A DNA stretch of 64,000 nt, from positions 50,115,724-50,179,723 of the forward strand of contig NC_087068.1 of NCBI RefSeq assembly GCF_963678635.1, given 5' to 3'. Shown here in pieces: positions 30,467 through 42,302 of the stretch. Position 1 is the stretch's first letter; each line of letters opens with the position of its first letter. This DNA comes from Symsagittifera roscoffensis. Taxonomy: Eukaryota > Xenacoelomorpha > Acoela > Convolutidae. The translations under genes and the position numbers were made by a program. A model generated the notes under the pieces. It was not told the DNA's origin. It made no database searches and was given only the letters and a program-made list of their open reading frames with translations.

Positions 30467-32952
30467 CCAACGAATCTCCGACTGGCCGCCGCCAATCGAG
30501 GAGCTATCTACGTGGCCGGAAGAACACCAATAACGGTCCTCCACATGGGAGGACGGGATCTTTGGATGAGCTTCCTGGTGGTAGAGAATCTGGACGACGC
30601 CGACCAATTCATCTTGGGCAGAGATTTTGTCAGGAATTTTGACGTGATGATTGACTTGAACAACGGTCTGATACGGATTAGAAACCCGGACCGAAAGTAT
30701 GTTAAGAGACCAATTAATAGGATAATAACAGACGAGAACAAGGTACCAATTTTTTTAGATAGAAAAGTAAAATAACAACCAGGACAAGCTGTGGTAGCAA
30801 TTTTTAGAATGATAAATTTGCATTCGTTAAGTGATAGTAAACAGGTTTGCTTAGTACCGAATCCAAATAGTCAGAGTTCGGTGATTTTAGGCCGGAGCTT
30901 CTCGGTAACGCGAAACGGACTGTGTGTCAGTGTGTTGTTGAACACACTGGACACCACGGTTTCAATCCAGCGTGGAAAGAAGCTTGGCTACGCTTTGCCG
31001 ATGAGGACCGACTATGAGGAGACACAAAACTTGAAGAAATATAGTGTGAAAGACTGTCCTTATCATGCCAATAAAGATAAAATTTTAAAGAGGATTAATG
31101 AATTAAAATCTATTCATAAATTGTTTTCAATGAAATCCGAAACGGACGACGGCTTATCAAGCTGCTCGAATTTTCCGGAACGCCCCTCGTCATATGAACT
31201 AGAATCTGACAAACCGGTTTTGCCAGAGATAGAACAGTTAAAAAGGAAAATAGGTGAGGGAGATTTCAAAAAATTGCGGGACCTCCTAAATCGGAACGCA
31301 GATGTATTTTCAAAGCATAAGGCGGATATCGGTTGCTGTAATATCGTCGAACACGAAATCGAACTAGAAGAGGGCGCCGTTCCCCACAGGGAAAGCGCAA
31401 GGCGAATGACGCCACACAAATCGGATGCGTGCCGAGCGGAAATTGAAATGTTGCTTGAATACGATATGATAGAACCCTCGAAATTGCCATGGGCTTGCGG
31501 AGTAGTAATGGCGAAAAAGAAAGGGGGGCAGCTTAGATTTTGTTGCGACTTTCGTTACTTGAACGCGGTAACGATAAAAGATGCGTACCCGATACCGCGA
31601 ATAGACGAGAGCCTATCTAAGCTTGGTGATGCCAAGTTCTTCACCACATTGGACTTAGGTTCTGCCTTCTGGCAGGTCCCTCTGCGGAAGAAGGACAGAG
31701 AGAAAACCGGATTCGCGTGCGAATTGGGATTGTACCAGTGGAAGAGGATGCCCTTCGACTTGTGCAATGCAACGGCCACTTTTCAAAGACTGATGGCTCA
31801 GGCTTTGACGAGAGTGACCAAGAAGTACGGGAATCTCGTGATGTGTTACGTGGATGACGTAGTCAGAGCAACACCGACCCTGGAAGACCATATTGATAGG
31901 CTCGATGAGGTCTTTGGATGCATGAAAATAGCAGGATTGAAGTGCAAACCATCGAAATGTGAAATCCTTAGGGACTCGATTAAGTACCTAGGAAGAATGG
32001 TGGATAGGCATGGTGTGAGGCCGGACCCGGAAGCAGTGGAAGCAGTGTTGACATGGAAAGCTCCCAGAACGGACATACAGCTCCTGAGCTTCCTAGGGTT
32101 TGCCAATTACTACCGAGAATTCATAAAAGGATATGCAGACAAGGTGTACCCGATGCAGAAGCTGATGCGCAACAAAGGGAAAAAGTTCGAATGGAACGAT
32201 GAGGCACAGGTTGCTTTCGAGAACATAAAGCGGGAACTGTGCGAAGCGCCAGTGCTGGGCATGCCTACAGAAAAGGGCATGTATGTTCTCGACACAGACG
32301 CATCGGTGGTGGCCATCTCAGGAATCTTGCATCAAGAGCAAGAATGGAACGGAAGAACAGTTCTCCGTCCCATTGCATACGGCAGCAAAGTCTTGAGTGA
32401 CACAGAGATGAAATATGGCGCACCAAAAGCAGAAATGTTTGCAGTAGTCACCTTTGTGGAGAAGTACCGTGCATACTTGGGGAGCGCTCCCTTCAATTTA
32501 CGCGTGGACAACAGAGCGTTATCCTGGTTGAAGACCTACTCGATGGATCATAGTTATATTGGTAGATGGATAGTAAGATTGGATGGCTACCATATGATAA
32601 TCGAACATAGGATGCGTGATAAACACCAGAACGCTGACAGTCTCAGCAAGAAAACTGAGTTCTATGAAAGATTGGAGCAGAAGCAGGCCAATCAGGCGGA
32701 AATAAGGGAGGGATTTTCGTTTCTGGACAAAGAAACTTATGAAGCGCTTCCCTTAACGAGATGGTTGGATAAGTCTGGACATCCAATTCCAGGGCACCCT
32801 GAGTTACCTGTAGAGAAAGCAGCCGAGATAAAGATCCTGTCCAAGGAGGACCCGGTCCCCTTGGATTTGTTGCTGCGCTCGAACCTGGTCCAACAAGAAC
32901 TCTCTCGCATGAATATAAACAGCCTCTCATTATTGGATAAAACGGTGCAAGT
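30467..32952 (+). repeat. 2486-bp tandem duplication, unit 2
   Basis: Near-exact repeat of 27981-30466. Differences include a Thr/Ile change near 31342, an Ile/Arg change just after YVDD near 31865, and a His/Gln change near 32213. Both units share the TAA after protease (30773-30775 here) and the MPFDL change. Confidence 0.95.
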
Positions 32953-35080
32953 CACACCACAAGTGATGCGGATGCTGAGTGGATTGTTAGAAAGAGAAGT
33001 GACCAGAGATGACCCCGAGTGGACAGCAGCAGTGGCATCGCTAACAGTCAGTGAGAAGGTGAAGATCATGCCGTCCAGACGACAGCACGAAGAGAACGAG
33101 AGGGATTGTAGGACAATAGTTCAGCAACTAGTATCCTCAATACCCCAAGAGATTTTAACCAGTACATCTTACGGACAGAAAGAACAGGGGAGCAGCAAGC
33201 GAAAGAAAACCGTCACCTTTGTGGACCGGGATAAAGAGGATGAAGAGGTAGAACAAAATCTGCTGCAGGACTATTTGTCCGGGGAGACGGATGATGAGAA
33301 GAACCAGCGATCACAAGATCAACACCCGGGACAAGGAAATTTGTCCGGGGAGTCTGAGATAGACGAGGAAATTCCTGATGAGAAACAGGACCTAGAGCAA
33401 AAGGTTTTGTCAGGGGAGTTCAGATGGATGCAAAGAAAGCACAGACATGATCTGGAGGAGCGTGCAGTCTCCAGCACAACCTCGTCGACGGATGATAATT
33501 CAGGAAGCTCAGGAATGGACACCTATTCAGACAGGAATTCGAGCTCGGGATCAGAACTGTCAGAACTGGCAATACACACGCTACTAGTGGAAACTCGGGC
33601 AAGGGACCTGGACAGAGAGGTGTACCAGGATCCTGAAAGTGATCGCTACCTAATACCAAGCGAAAGAGTTTTTGGCAACGCAGCGGATGACTTAGAAACG
33701 ATAGCGGTATCGAAACGTTCGATAAGCCTGTTGCCGCAGAAAGAGGTAGTCAGGACTGATCTTCAGCCGTTTGAACAAGAAACACAACCGTTGGCGAAGA
33801 TTTGGTGCGTTAAGATGGAAGAAGACACACATCAGCCCAACGAGCTGAATAGTCAGATGAGAGTCATGAAGACATACTTGAAGGCGAGATACAGACTCTC
33901 GGACCTTCTAAGAGCGCAGAGAAATGATCGCATGACAAGCAACCTGAAAAGGTGGATCGAGAATGGTTCTCCGGATAAAGGGGACCTCGAGGAGGATAGT
34001 TATCGCATCCTGAGACAATACTTCATGCAGAAGGAAGGGAGGTTATATTTGAACAAGGACGGGATCGTGGCTTGCAAAAGAAGAGAGGAAGACAGAGTCC
34101 TATACAAGTATAACGCGATAGTGTTACCGCAACTCTATCAGACAGAACTATTATTCAGGTCACATGATCAGATGGGCCATCAGGGGATCGACAAAGTATA
34201 TCAGAGGATCCTGAAGCGCTTTGAGTGGCATGGGATGAAAAAGGCATGCGAGAAATGGGTAACAGCATGTCTGTCATGCCAACAGGTCAAGGATCCAAGG
34301 AAGTTGCGATTTCCTTTACAATCGATCGAGTCGTCTGAATTCAACGAGGTGGTGCAAATAGATCACCAAAAGATATGCATGACAGACTATGGTTATAATC
34401 AGGTGCTGGTCATGATAGATCATTTCACGAAGTATGCAGAGGCCGTGCCCTGCATAACTGCCTCGGCGGAAGAGACATGCGGCCACCTGATCAATACGTG
34501 GATAGCAAGATATGGTTGTCCGATGACGTTTCAATCGGATAATGGAACAGCTTTCGTAGGAGAGCTTACGAAAGAGCTTATGAGACGCTCACAGGTCGCT
34601 CAGTCTCACTCCACGACATACCACCCTCAGACGAATGGCTTAGTGGAAAGACAGAACAGGACGTTAGTGTCGATGCTGAGAGTATATTGTTCCAGGTACA
34701 TGACCGATTGGGACAGATACCTTCCACAGGTGATGGGAGCATATAATAGCACGCAACACTCCACCACTGGAGTCAGTCCACACATGATGCTAACTGGACA
34801 CGAAAAGTCTTTACCCTTAACCTTCTTCTACCCAGAATATGAGGGAAAGAAAACGTCCCCACAGGTCTACGTGAGGGATGTGATCAGACGCCAACCGGAG
34901 CTGAACGATTTGTGTAGACGAAACACTCAGCAGGCACAGGCAAGGCAGAGGAAAAAATTCGACAAGAAAGCAGCTGGTGCAAAGGCTTACTCGGTGGGAG
35001 ACTACGTATGGGTATTCCAGAACGTTATACCACCGAAAGGGACAAAAAAGCTCCTAAAAAATGGAGGGGACCCTTCATGA
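30776..35080 (+). pseudogene. Copy B RT-RNase H (second duplicate) and integrase
   Basis: After the duplicated TAA (30773-30775) the frame is open to 35080. It contains RT (YVDD at 31847-31858), RNase H, a long acidic linker with three LSGE repeats, and integrase. The integrase has an HHCC zinc region and a DD35E core (Asp codons 34361-34363 and 34538-34540, Glu codon 34646-34648). Near 35055 the frame breaks in a run of six A; a -1 shift there restores the homology. The heptamer A AAA AAT fits a slippery pattern, but copy A has no shift here, so a 1-bp deletion is the simpler reading. Confidence 0.85.
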
Positions 35081-35868
35081 TTACAGAGGTGCATCAGGAG
35101 GGACGCTTTTATAGACTGAGTACTGGCCGAGCCGCCCACTACGAGAATATAAAGCCACACAATCCATCGACAGAAGACTGGTGTATACCTGCAGACATGG
35201 AAGAAGGGGATTATCTAATGATGGATCCTGCTTGTGAGGTCAATGAAAAAGGCACCAGGGAGAAGAACGATGGCAACGAAGTCGTAGAGGAAGGTACGGA
35301 TACACCGCTGGACCTGGATCCGAACGAACAGATCGAAGCGGACGATGAAACCTTACCCTACGCAGAGGAAGATTGGCAGGATCCCGAACAGATAGAGGTT
35401 CCCAAGAACTTGGAACCGGATCTTCCGTTCACCATACAGACTCGTCAGAAGGACGGGATGAGACCAAGAAAAAAATACAATCCTTACGGTGACGACTTTG
35501 TAGTGGATAGGATAGATCTAAAGAAGATAGTGGAGGAAGTAGTGGGGGTAGAGAAAATAACTGTGTCACAAGACATTGACATAGTCGATGATCAAGACGA
35601 TGAGTGGGTTGACGACTGGTCGAAACCCGAGGTAGAATTCGACGACGAGCAACAGCAGTCATATGAACAAGACTTGACGAACCTGCGTGTCTTAGAGTGG
35701 CTGAATGAAACGACCTCGGATCCAGAGGAGACCAGCGTCACAATTCAAGACATAGATCGTGAAAGCATGAAGTTCATCAAGACCGAACGAGATGATCCTT
35801 CCTGGGCTGCCCAGGAAGGACGACTACTCATCCCAGCTTCTAACCTTGACTTGATACCCGGTATGTGA
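35045..35868 (+). pseudogene. Copy B integrase C-terminus and acidic tail
   Basis: In the -1 frame it continues the integrase C-terminal domain (KKWRGPFMITEV, then YRLSTGRAAHYENIKPH) and a long acidic tail that matches copy A. It ends at an in-frame TGA (35866-35868); copy A has Thr there. The frame reopens directly after the stop into the macrodomain-like region. Confidence 0.8.
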
Positions 35869-35933
35869 TCGACGGGGACGTCGATGGATATTTTTGTCCG
35901 GGGAGTGGGGGTAGGACTTACCCACACTGAAAA
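35868..35933 (+). promoter_or_regulatory. Conserved 66-bp G-rich cassette (copy B)
   Basis: Three differences from copy A (9555-9620, minus) over 66 bp, within otherwise diverged coding sequence. It contains TTTGTCCGGGGAG (35893-35905) leading into GAGTGGGGGTAGGA, a purine-rich tract. Candidate internal polypurine tract or RNA signal. Confidence 0.55.
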
Positions 35934-36511
35934 CTTGATAATAAAAAAATTAAGAATAGCAAGAGAAACAGGAGACTTAGAAGCAGAAATAGGCGAAGAG
36001 CCTAAGAAACCTGACATAGGCAGGGTAGTTGAGTCATATTTTAACTTACCAAATGAATATTCAAGTAACATAATACTAACAGACAGTGATTTCATACTCA
36101 CAAATAGAACATGTGCGATAGCAATCACAGCAGACATGAGTTTTAGGACAGCGTTAGCGGCAGATTTTAAGAGAGAATACAAAAACGTGGAATTCCTTTG
36201 GAAGCAAAGAGCAGGGATAGGGGGCGTGGCAGCCTTACCTCCGGCGGCGTCGCAGATACCGGGAAAATACTTGTGCTTCTTGGTAACGAGGGCGACGGAG
36301 AAGCAGCACGTGGACCCAGAGAACCTAGTCTTGTCTTTTACGAGGCTGAGGGACTTTCGAAATGGACGTGAAGGAGCTCTCGCTTCCAGTGTACGATCCA
36401 AACAGAGGAAGACTGCATCCTCGGGAATTGTACGCGCTTGTACACGTGATATTCTCTGATACGAACATACAAGTATATCTACATAAGAAATATTACTTAA
36501 GTATAGGCTGA
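35869..36511 (+). pseudogene. Copy B macrodomain-like C-terminus of Gag-Pol
   Basis: It starts directly after the TGA and includes IFVRGVGVGLTHTEN, then the macrodomain-like segments (TDSDF, ITADMSF, FKREYKNVEFL, GKYLCFLVTR). A frameshift near 36360 breaks it; the other frame carries LPVYDPNRG through HKKYYLSIG and stops at 36509-36511. Segment order and motif residues agree with copy A, which shows that the domain belongs to the family and was not acquired by one copy only. Confidence 0.7.
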
Positions 36512-36908
36512 GTGATGTGCGAGAGAGTGTTAGGCCAAAGACTAAGTTGTATGTAATATGTGATATGTGTGTTATGTCATGTTATGTTATGTGTTAGGTT
36601 ATTAAGATCATGGGTAAGTAGGGGTTAGTGACCATGAACAACTAAATGACGATTTTTGGAAAAGATCCAAAGTTTGGACTGTCCAATCTTAGGTCGAATT
36701 CCAAAATTTTAGAAACCAATTGATTTTAATAAATTTTAGGATAAATATCTTTTTATCTGAACTGTTTTAAGCAAATTTTAACGATATATGTTAAGGTGAA
36801 ACAGACAAGTGTGATATTTGTGACTTCTTTTCTAGATCTTGATTGATCATTTAATAACTCACTTGAGTCAAATATCGAATCGAATCAAATCAAACTTGAA
36901 AGAATAGA
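36512..36908 (+). other. Inter-ORF spacer of copy B
   Basis: 397 bp of AT-rich non-coding DNA between gag-pol and ORF2. A pyrimidine stretch ending in TTCTTTTCTAG (about 36823-36833) could act as a splice acceptor. ACTTGAGTCAAATATCG (about 36862-36878) precedes the ORF2 ATG and resembles the sequence at the same place in copy A. Confidence 0.5.
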
Positions 36909-38848
36909 ATGGACAACTTCAACTTGGATGAATTGATGGACCTGGCAGAGGCATATGTAGGACCGATGATAAATGCGATCTATCGTCGGCTGATCGATCG
37001 AGACTTCGCTCTGGAGGACCCAGAGGTAGTCATGTTGCTGGCCGCCCTGATCAACATCTTGGGGCACGACAACCGTGGGACCGCCCCACGGAAGTCCTGT
37101 TGATGGCAGCATATGGAGAAAGAGGAGTACTAGACCGCCCGAACATGAGAGTGATGAGGTGGAGAAACGGGGCTCTCTCAGGGAGTGACTTGGCGAATGA
37201 GCCTGGATTGGGAAGTTCTAGGACTTACCAACCAGGTGAGATGCCAATGCCCTCCAAGCCCAAACCTGGGCTGACGAGAATGCATCGGGAGATGAACAGC
37301 GAGGCGACCTCGTCTGGTTCAACACTGAGAGCAGCTGTGCCACCAAAAAGGGCGAAAGTAGCACAGAAGGTTCAGACGAACAAAACCATGCAAGATCTGG
37401 ATGAGATGAACGATGAGCTGAAAAGTACGAAGAAGGAGCTGGACGAGATGACCAGAAGCATGCTCCAGATGGAGGAAGATCGGGACATGTGGAGAAAGTT
37501 GTTTGAAGACTGCAACAAAAAGCAGGGTCAAGAGATTGAGCGCTTAAGGCAGGAATACAAAGAGCGATCGGAGCAGATGGCGTTGACAACAGCCGTGGAG
37601 AAAGTGATACCTGCAAGGGATATTCCTCGTGGGCAGTCCCCGATGGAGCTCTTGACGCCTCGAGAAATGAGTCAAACAACGGAGACACGGCTCCCAGCAA
37701 AGACACATCGAGTAACGATCCCGGATCCTAGCGACACCTTGGGTGACCCCGTCGTAGAACAGACAGTGAGGAAACTGATAGAGACAGCTGGACGACTGGT
37801 CACTAACAAGAATGCGCCAGGTTCCGGGGTGACTGCACCCTATGGAACGATTGACGATACGGGCAGAGTACAACTCTCCCAGACCGTGATCAGACAAGGG
37901 ATAAGTAACGTGACACCACTCATGGGGAGCTCGAGAATCCCAGAGAGGAAAGTACGAAAGATGCCAGCGAAGAAAGTGTCTCGCATAATAGATGTGCAGA
38001 AGAATAATCAATTGAAATATAATTTCACGGGAGTTCCGGAGACAGATCCGAGGGCCTGCTTCAATCGAGCTACCTGGAGCCCAGCTGTGAACCTGCAGCA
38101 ACCACCACTCGGGATATCTCATCTGATACTGGGAGACAGCTTGGTCAGAGTGCTGTCAAATTTGAGGACCTCGTGGGTCACCACGGTGATGGCCTTTGGA
38201 GGAGCGACGATAGCCCAATTATATCGGATGGTGGAACTGATGAATCCAGGGAGGATTCCCAATGTCATGATCTTAGTTGGGACGAATGACATCTCCAGAG
38301 GTTCTGACGAGCAGGAAGCACTATGGGAGTCAATGATGGTGTGTTTGTTTACTACCCTCTGACAGAAATTCAGTTGCGCGGTACTGACCGTTTGCACTGT
38401 GCCCATGAAAGCGAGAAGCCTGACAGCCTCAGGAAGAAGGCACAACGAGGGAGTCGTAAGATGGAACAACATCTTGAGGAACCTAGCAAGTCGAAATGCC
38501 GGAAGAATGATCCTCATGGACATCGAACATGAGTTGAGAGCCATGGATCAGGCCAGACTGACTTCAGACGGCATCCACTTCGACAGTATCGAAGGACAAG
38601 CTTGGTTGAATCGAGTCTTCCAAGAGCGGTTGGACGAGCTGGAAGCAGATCTCTTTGACACAGGAGTGCTGAAGGAAGAAGGAACGGTGAGTGACGCGGT
38701 GATTACCACCTTTGTGCCTCCTAGCTTCACGGCCGTCACGAACTACAGGCAACAAAGCTCCCGGCCGTCACGAACTACAGGCAACAAAGCTCCAGCGAAC
38801 CAGGTCGAAGAACAGACGTACAGGATCGATTGGGAGAAGCACCGATGA
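36909..38848 (+). pseudogene. Copy B ORF2, N-terminal part with SGNH hydrolase (broken)
   Basis: ATG 36909 matches the ORF2 start of copy A. A frameshift near 37075-37095 leads into the frame of 37100-38848. A coiled coil (about 37380-37600) is followed by an SGNH hydrolase: GDS at 38132-38140, GTND at 38279-38290, DGIH at 38567-38578. All catalytic residues are kept, but an in-frame TGA (38360-38362) splits the domain. A 32-bp tandem duplication (38730-38793) then shifts the frame, which leads to a stop at 38846-38848. Confidence 0.8.
38730..38793 (+). repeat. 32-bp tandem duplication causing a frameshift in copy B ORF2
   Basis: Two exact or near-exact 32-bp units, at 38730 and 38762 (CGGCCGTCACGAACTACAGG and following). 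32 is 2 modulo 3, and the reading frame before and after differs by exactly this amount. Confidence 0.9.
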
Positions 38849-41670
38849 GGAGGACTATTCATCCTAGGAGAAGAATAGGACCTGTCAACCCAATCGAAGA
38901 GACAGCAGGCACATCTAGATCGGACACTAGATCGGAGACGACGAGTACCAGTCGAGAGGAGAGACCGAGCAGAGGCTCATTGATGTGGTCGAGACCCATA
39001 CCGTCTCCCTGGCATATATACAAAGACGAACTAATGAAGCTGGATCTCCAGAGAGTAAGCTTCATCGAAGATGCAAGGAGGATGCTGAATGGAGCGATGC
39101 TATCCGTCAGCAGATTGTACTCGATAACCGGCGTAGACTGGTTGATAGCCGCTAGCATAAATTTCAGCTCCACGACGGCCTTGAGATTTGCTGACTTGGA
39201 GGGACTTCCCTCTAACAACACGATGGGACCAGTGAATGCGAGACCGTTGCAAGATGTGAGGTTGAACCATGATGAGGGGAATCGTGAAGAGAGACCAGGA
39301 AGATTCCTGACGACGAGAGCGCCGATTGGACAGCACGTGAAGATATTCAGGCAGCTGACGACACCACCTGGTCATGTGAAGGAAAGAGTGTACCCAAAAC
39401 TAGTGAACCAAGATGGTGATGCCCAGAGATATGGCGGGTTGACAGCGATAAAGAAAGATGAAACCATCTTCGCCTTCTATGACAAAGCAGAGATGAGGAA
39501 GGCCAAGATTATGGTAGTAGCGAATTCAGAGTTCGTGTACACTTCCAAGTCTTTGTTTTGGCCGGACGTCATAATGTTGGCAGCGGTCGACCTGGACCTA
39601 CTGCAATCAGTATCTTTGGCTATAGGGGTACAAAGGCAGACAGACATGAATCCAATTACGATTGTGTTTGCTGGCATCAATGACCATCTACACAGTTGAG
39701 GTTTTCTGAGCAGACTCAGAGATCCTACAACAGCAGAGAACGCTGTATGGCCAGCGATAAAAGACATCCTTGAGTCGATGGGTGAAGTAGTGGATGCGAC
39801 TAAGGAGGGGTCATTCAATAAAGTGGCATTGAGAGTAGTATTCGCGTTGTCTCCGGGATATGCACATCTCCCGGATGGACTGAAATTCGTGTATGCAATC
39901 GTGGCCTTACTCTCGGAAGGAAAATATGATGTGATCATATCAGCTCCGGATCGCCTGATAGAAATGGAGAATCTGAGGCCACTTAAGTCTGAACTGCCTG
40001 CAGTATGGTCAGATATCTCAAACGCGATGAGAGGATTCAAGGACCACGCGCTACACATGTTAGTGTTGGACGAAGTGCTGGGGTTGGAACTGTCCAATTT
40101 CAGTCGACAACTCAAACTGAAACCGGGAATAGACGACGACCATCGAGTGATCACGGCAATGTCCAACGACTTATGGTTCCGAGCAATGGAAGTGGCGGGT
40201 GAAGACACAAGAAGGAAAAATTCACTGGAGACGAGAGCTCATCTAGAGGCGATGGTTCTGAGAACCAAGCCGGAAGCCAACCAGTGGCTACACCTGAACC
40301 CTAGAGTAGCGGCATTGGGTGCAGATGCTTTTGAGCAAGGCCCCGTGATGATCACGAAGATGCATGCCTACTTGTTGAAGGAGGTGAACCTGGCGGAAAA
40401 TGGCGGAGAAAAGACTGCTGAGTTTGTAAACAGAATGTGTCAGATTACTCTGGAAACCTTCTGGACCCAGGAAATGAAAGGACAGGAGGGCTTTGAAAGG
40501 ACAGACAGCATGCTAGAAGGGTTGGGAGCCGGATGGACCGCGTCCTTCTTGGCAAAAGTTTACCCGAAAGTTTCGCACTATTTGATAAAGGAATTCCTCC
40601 AAGCAGTAGTGAGAGTATCGATAGTGGAATTAATAGCCTTGTTCGTGACATTCGGAGCGGAGAGTTTCGTGAAAGGACCGGCGATGCTGCTCACCGATGG
40701 AATTCAGAACCTGCGGCTAGACGGACTTCTGACACTGATTGCAATTACCCACGGAAACTTGGGAGGACTAATGGAACTGGCACGTTGTCCAGAGCAGATG
40801 AAAGAGAGAGTGAGGAACTTGGATATGAAGAAATCCACGGACTCGTGGAACAAGATAAGAGACCTGAGACATACTCTTATCCAGTATCTCTTACAACAAA
40901 ATCGCTTTGGAACGGGAGAAGACGAGACGATTGAAAGAGAGGAAGATGTTAGAAGACATGTTGGAGGCATGCCACTGTTAACTGATCTGAGCTTGGCTAT
41001 GAGAACCGATCCCTTGGCGCTGATCAGAGGAGTCACGGAGTTCGTGACAGTGATCTATGGACCAGCAGTCACGTTTGCGTTCCCTGACGTTAAAGTGGAA
41101 GCATATAGGAGGTCGGCGCTGCACCTGAACCTCATATCGGCAGTGGACGGTATTACACTGAACTGGTGTGAGCAGCACACATTGCGGGAGCTCATGAGTG
41201 AAGATCTGTTATTTGCGAAAATATCGGAGCCAGAGATGACAGTCATCAATTTTGACGATCACTTCCGTGACCGCATGGGAGAAGTAGAAAGAGGACACAT
41301 CGAGGTGTTTCCAAAGCTTTGGAATCTGAGACCCTATGATAAAACGAATGGTGAGATAACCAGAGTGCTTCGTCTTACTGCAGCATATCACAAAGTGAGG
41401 CAAGAGACGAAGGACTGGGGCGATTACAAGAAGCTGCCGGAGGCAATCCCTGAATTCCCTCTGATAAGAAGGATGTTGCTCGGAGTAGTCTCCGTGGCAC
41501 AGACTCCTAGATTGGGAGCATTCGAAGCCAATGAAAGGAGAGTAGGGAATTTTGTGGGAACGATGGATCCATACTTTGTAGGGAGAAATGCCGCCGTGTT
41601 ACAGTACACACGATTTGCATACACGGATCAAGCGACGAGAAGGCGAATAAGCAACGCCGCGACTCCCAAG
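38794..41670 (+). pseudogene. Copy B ORF2, middle part with degenerate second SGNH-like domain
   Basis: This frame continues from the duplication. The region 39508-40200 matches copy A residues 825-1045: a VVANSEF strand, FAGINDHLH (39668-39694), then a long helical part to WFRAMEVAG. An in-frame TGA at 39697-39699 falls just after the NDHLH block, and the frame reopens at once. The region then continues as conserved but unrecognised protein. A frameshift around 41640-41680 precedes a stop at 41746-41748. No catalytic Ser is evident in this second domain. Confidence 0.75.
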
Positions 41671-42302
41671 CCTGGAAGATTTGATGGAGGAATGGAAGGA
41701 ATTAGGCTTAGCTTCGATGAGGATGAGAGGCAGGACCGAATTGCCTGAAGCCTCATTAATCCTGACCAGTGTGAAAAAAGAGATGAAAGTGGGAGGAATA
41801 TTGCAGACAAGAACTTTCCTAGCACCCTTAGGCTGCGAAGAAATCAAAGTGGTCCATGGAGAAGAGGAAGATAAATCGGCCGGTACACTGCTCATACCGA
41901 GATTCCAGGAAGAAGCCGACAATGATGAACAAGGACCATCGAGCCCGGATCACAGTACACACGATTTGCATACACGGATCAAGCGACGAGAAGGCGAATA
42001 AGCAACGCCGCGACTCCCAAGCCTGGAAGATTTGATGGAGGAATGGAAGGAATTAGGCTTTGCTTCGATGAGGATGAGAGGCAGGACCGAATTGCCTGAA
42101 GCCTCATTAATCCTGACCAGTGTAAAAAAAGAGATGAAAGTGGGAGGAATATTGCAGACAAGAACATTCCTAGCACCCTTCGGCTGCGAAGAAATCAAAG
42201 TGGTCCATGGAGAAGAGGAAGATAAATCGGCCGGTACACTGCTCATACCGAGATTCCAGGAAGAAGCCGACAATGATGAACAAGGACCATCGAGCCCGAA
42301 CA
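41601..42302 (+). repeat. 351-bp tandem duplication in copy B ORF2
   Basis: Units 41601-41951 and 41952-42302 start with ACAGTACACACGATTTGCAT and differ at a few sites (for example GGCTTAGC versus GGCTTTGC). The length is a multiple of three, but unit 1 carries the reading into a stop at 41999-42001; the second unit leads into the last ORF2 frame. Confidence 0.95.

Noticed and set aside
35866-39699. TGA recoding (three in-frame TGA codons in copy B: 35866, 38360, 39697)
   Set aside because: Copy A has sense codons at 35866 and 39697 and no stop in the 38360 region, copy B has many other lesions, and there is no selenocysteine context. Plain nonsense mutations are more likely.
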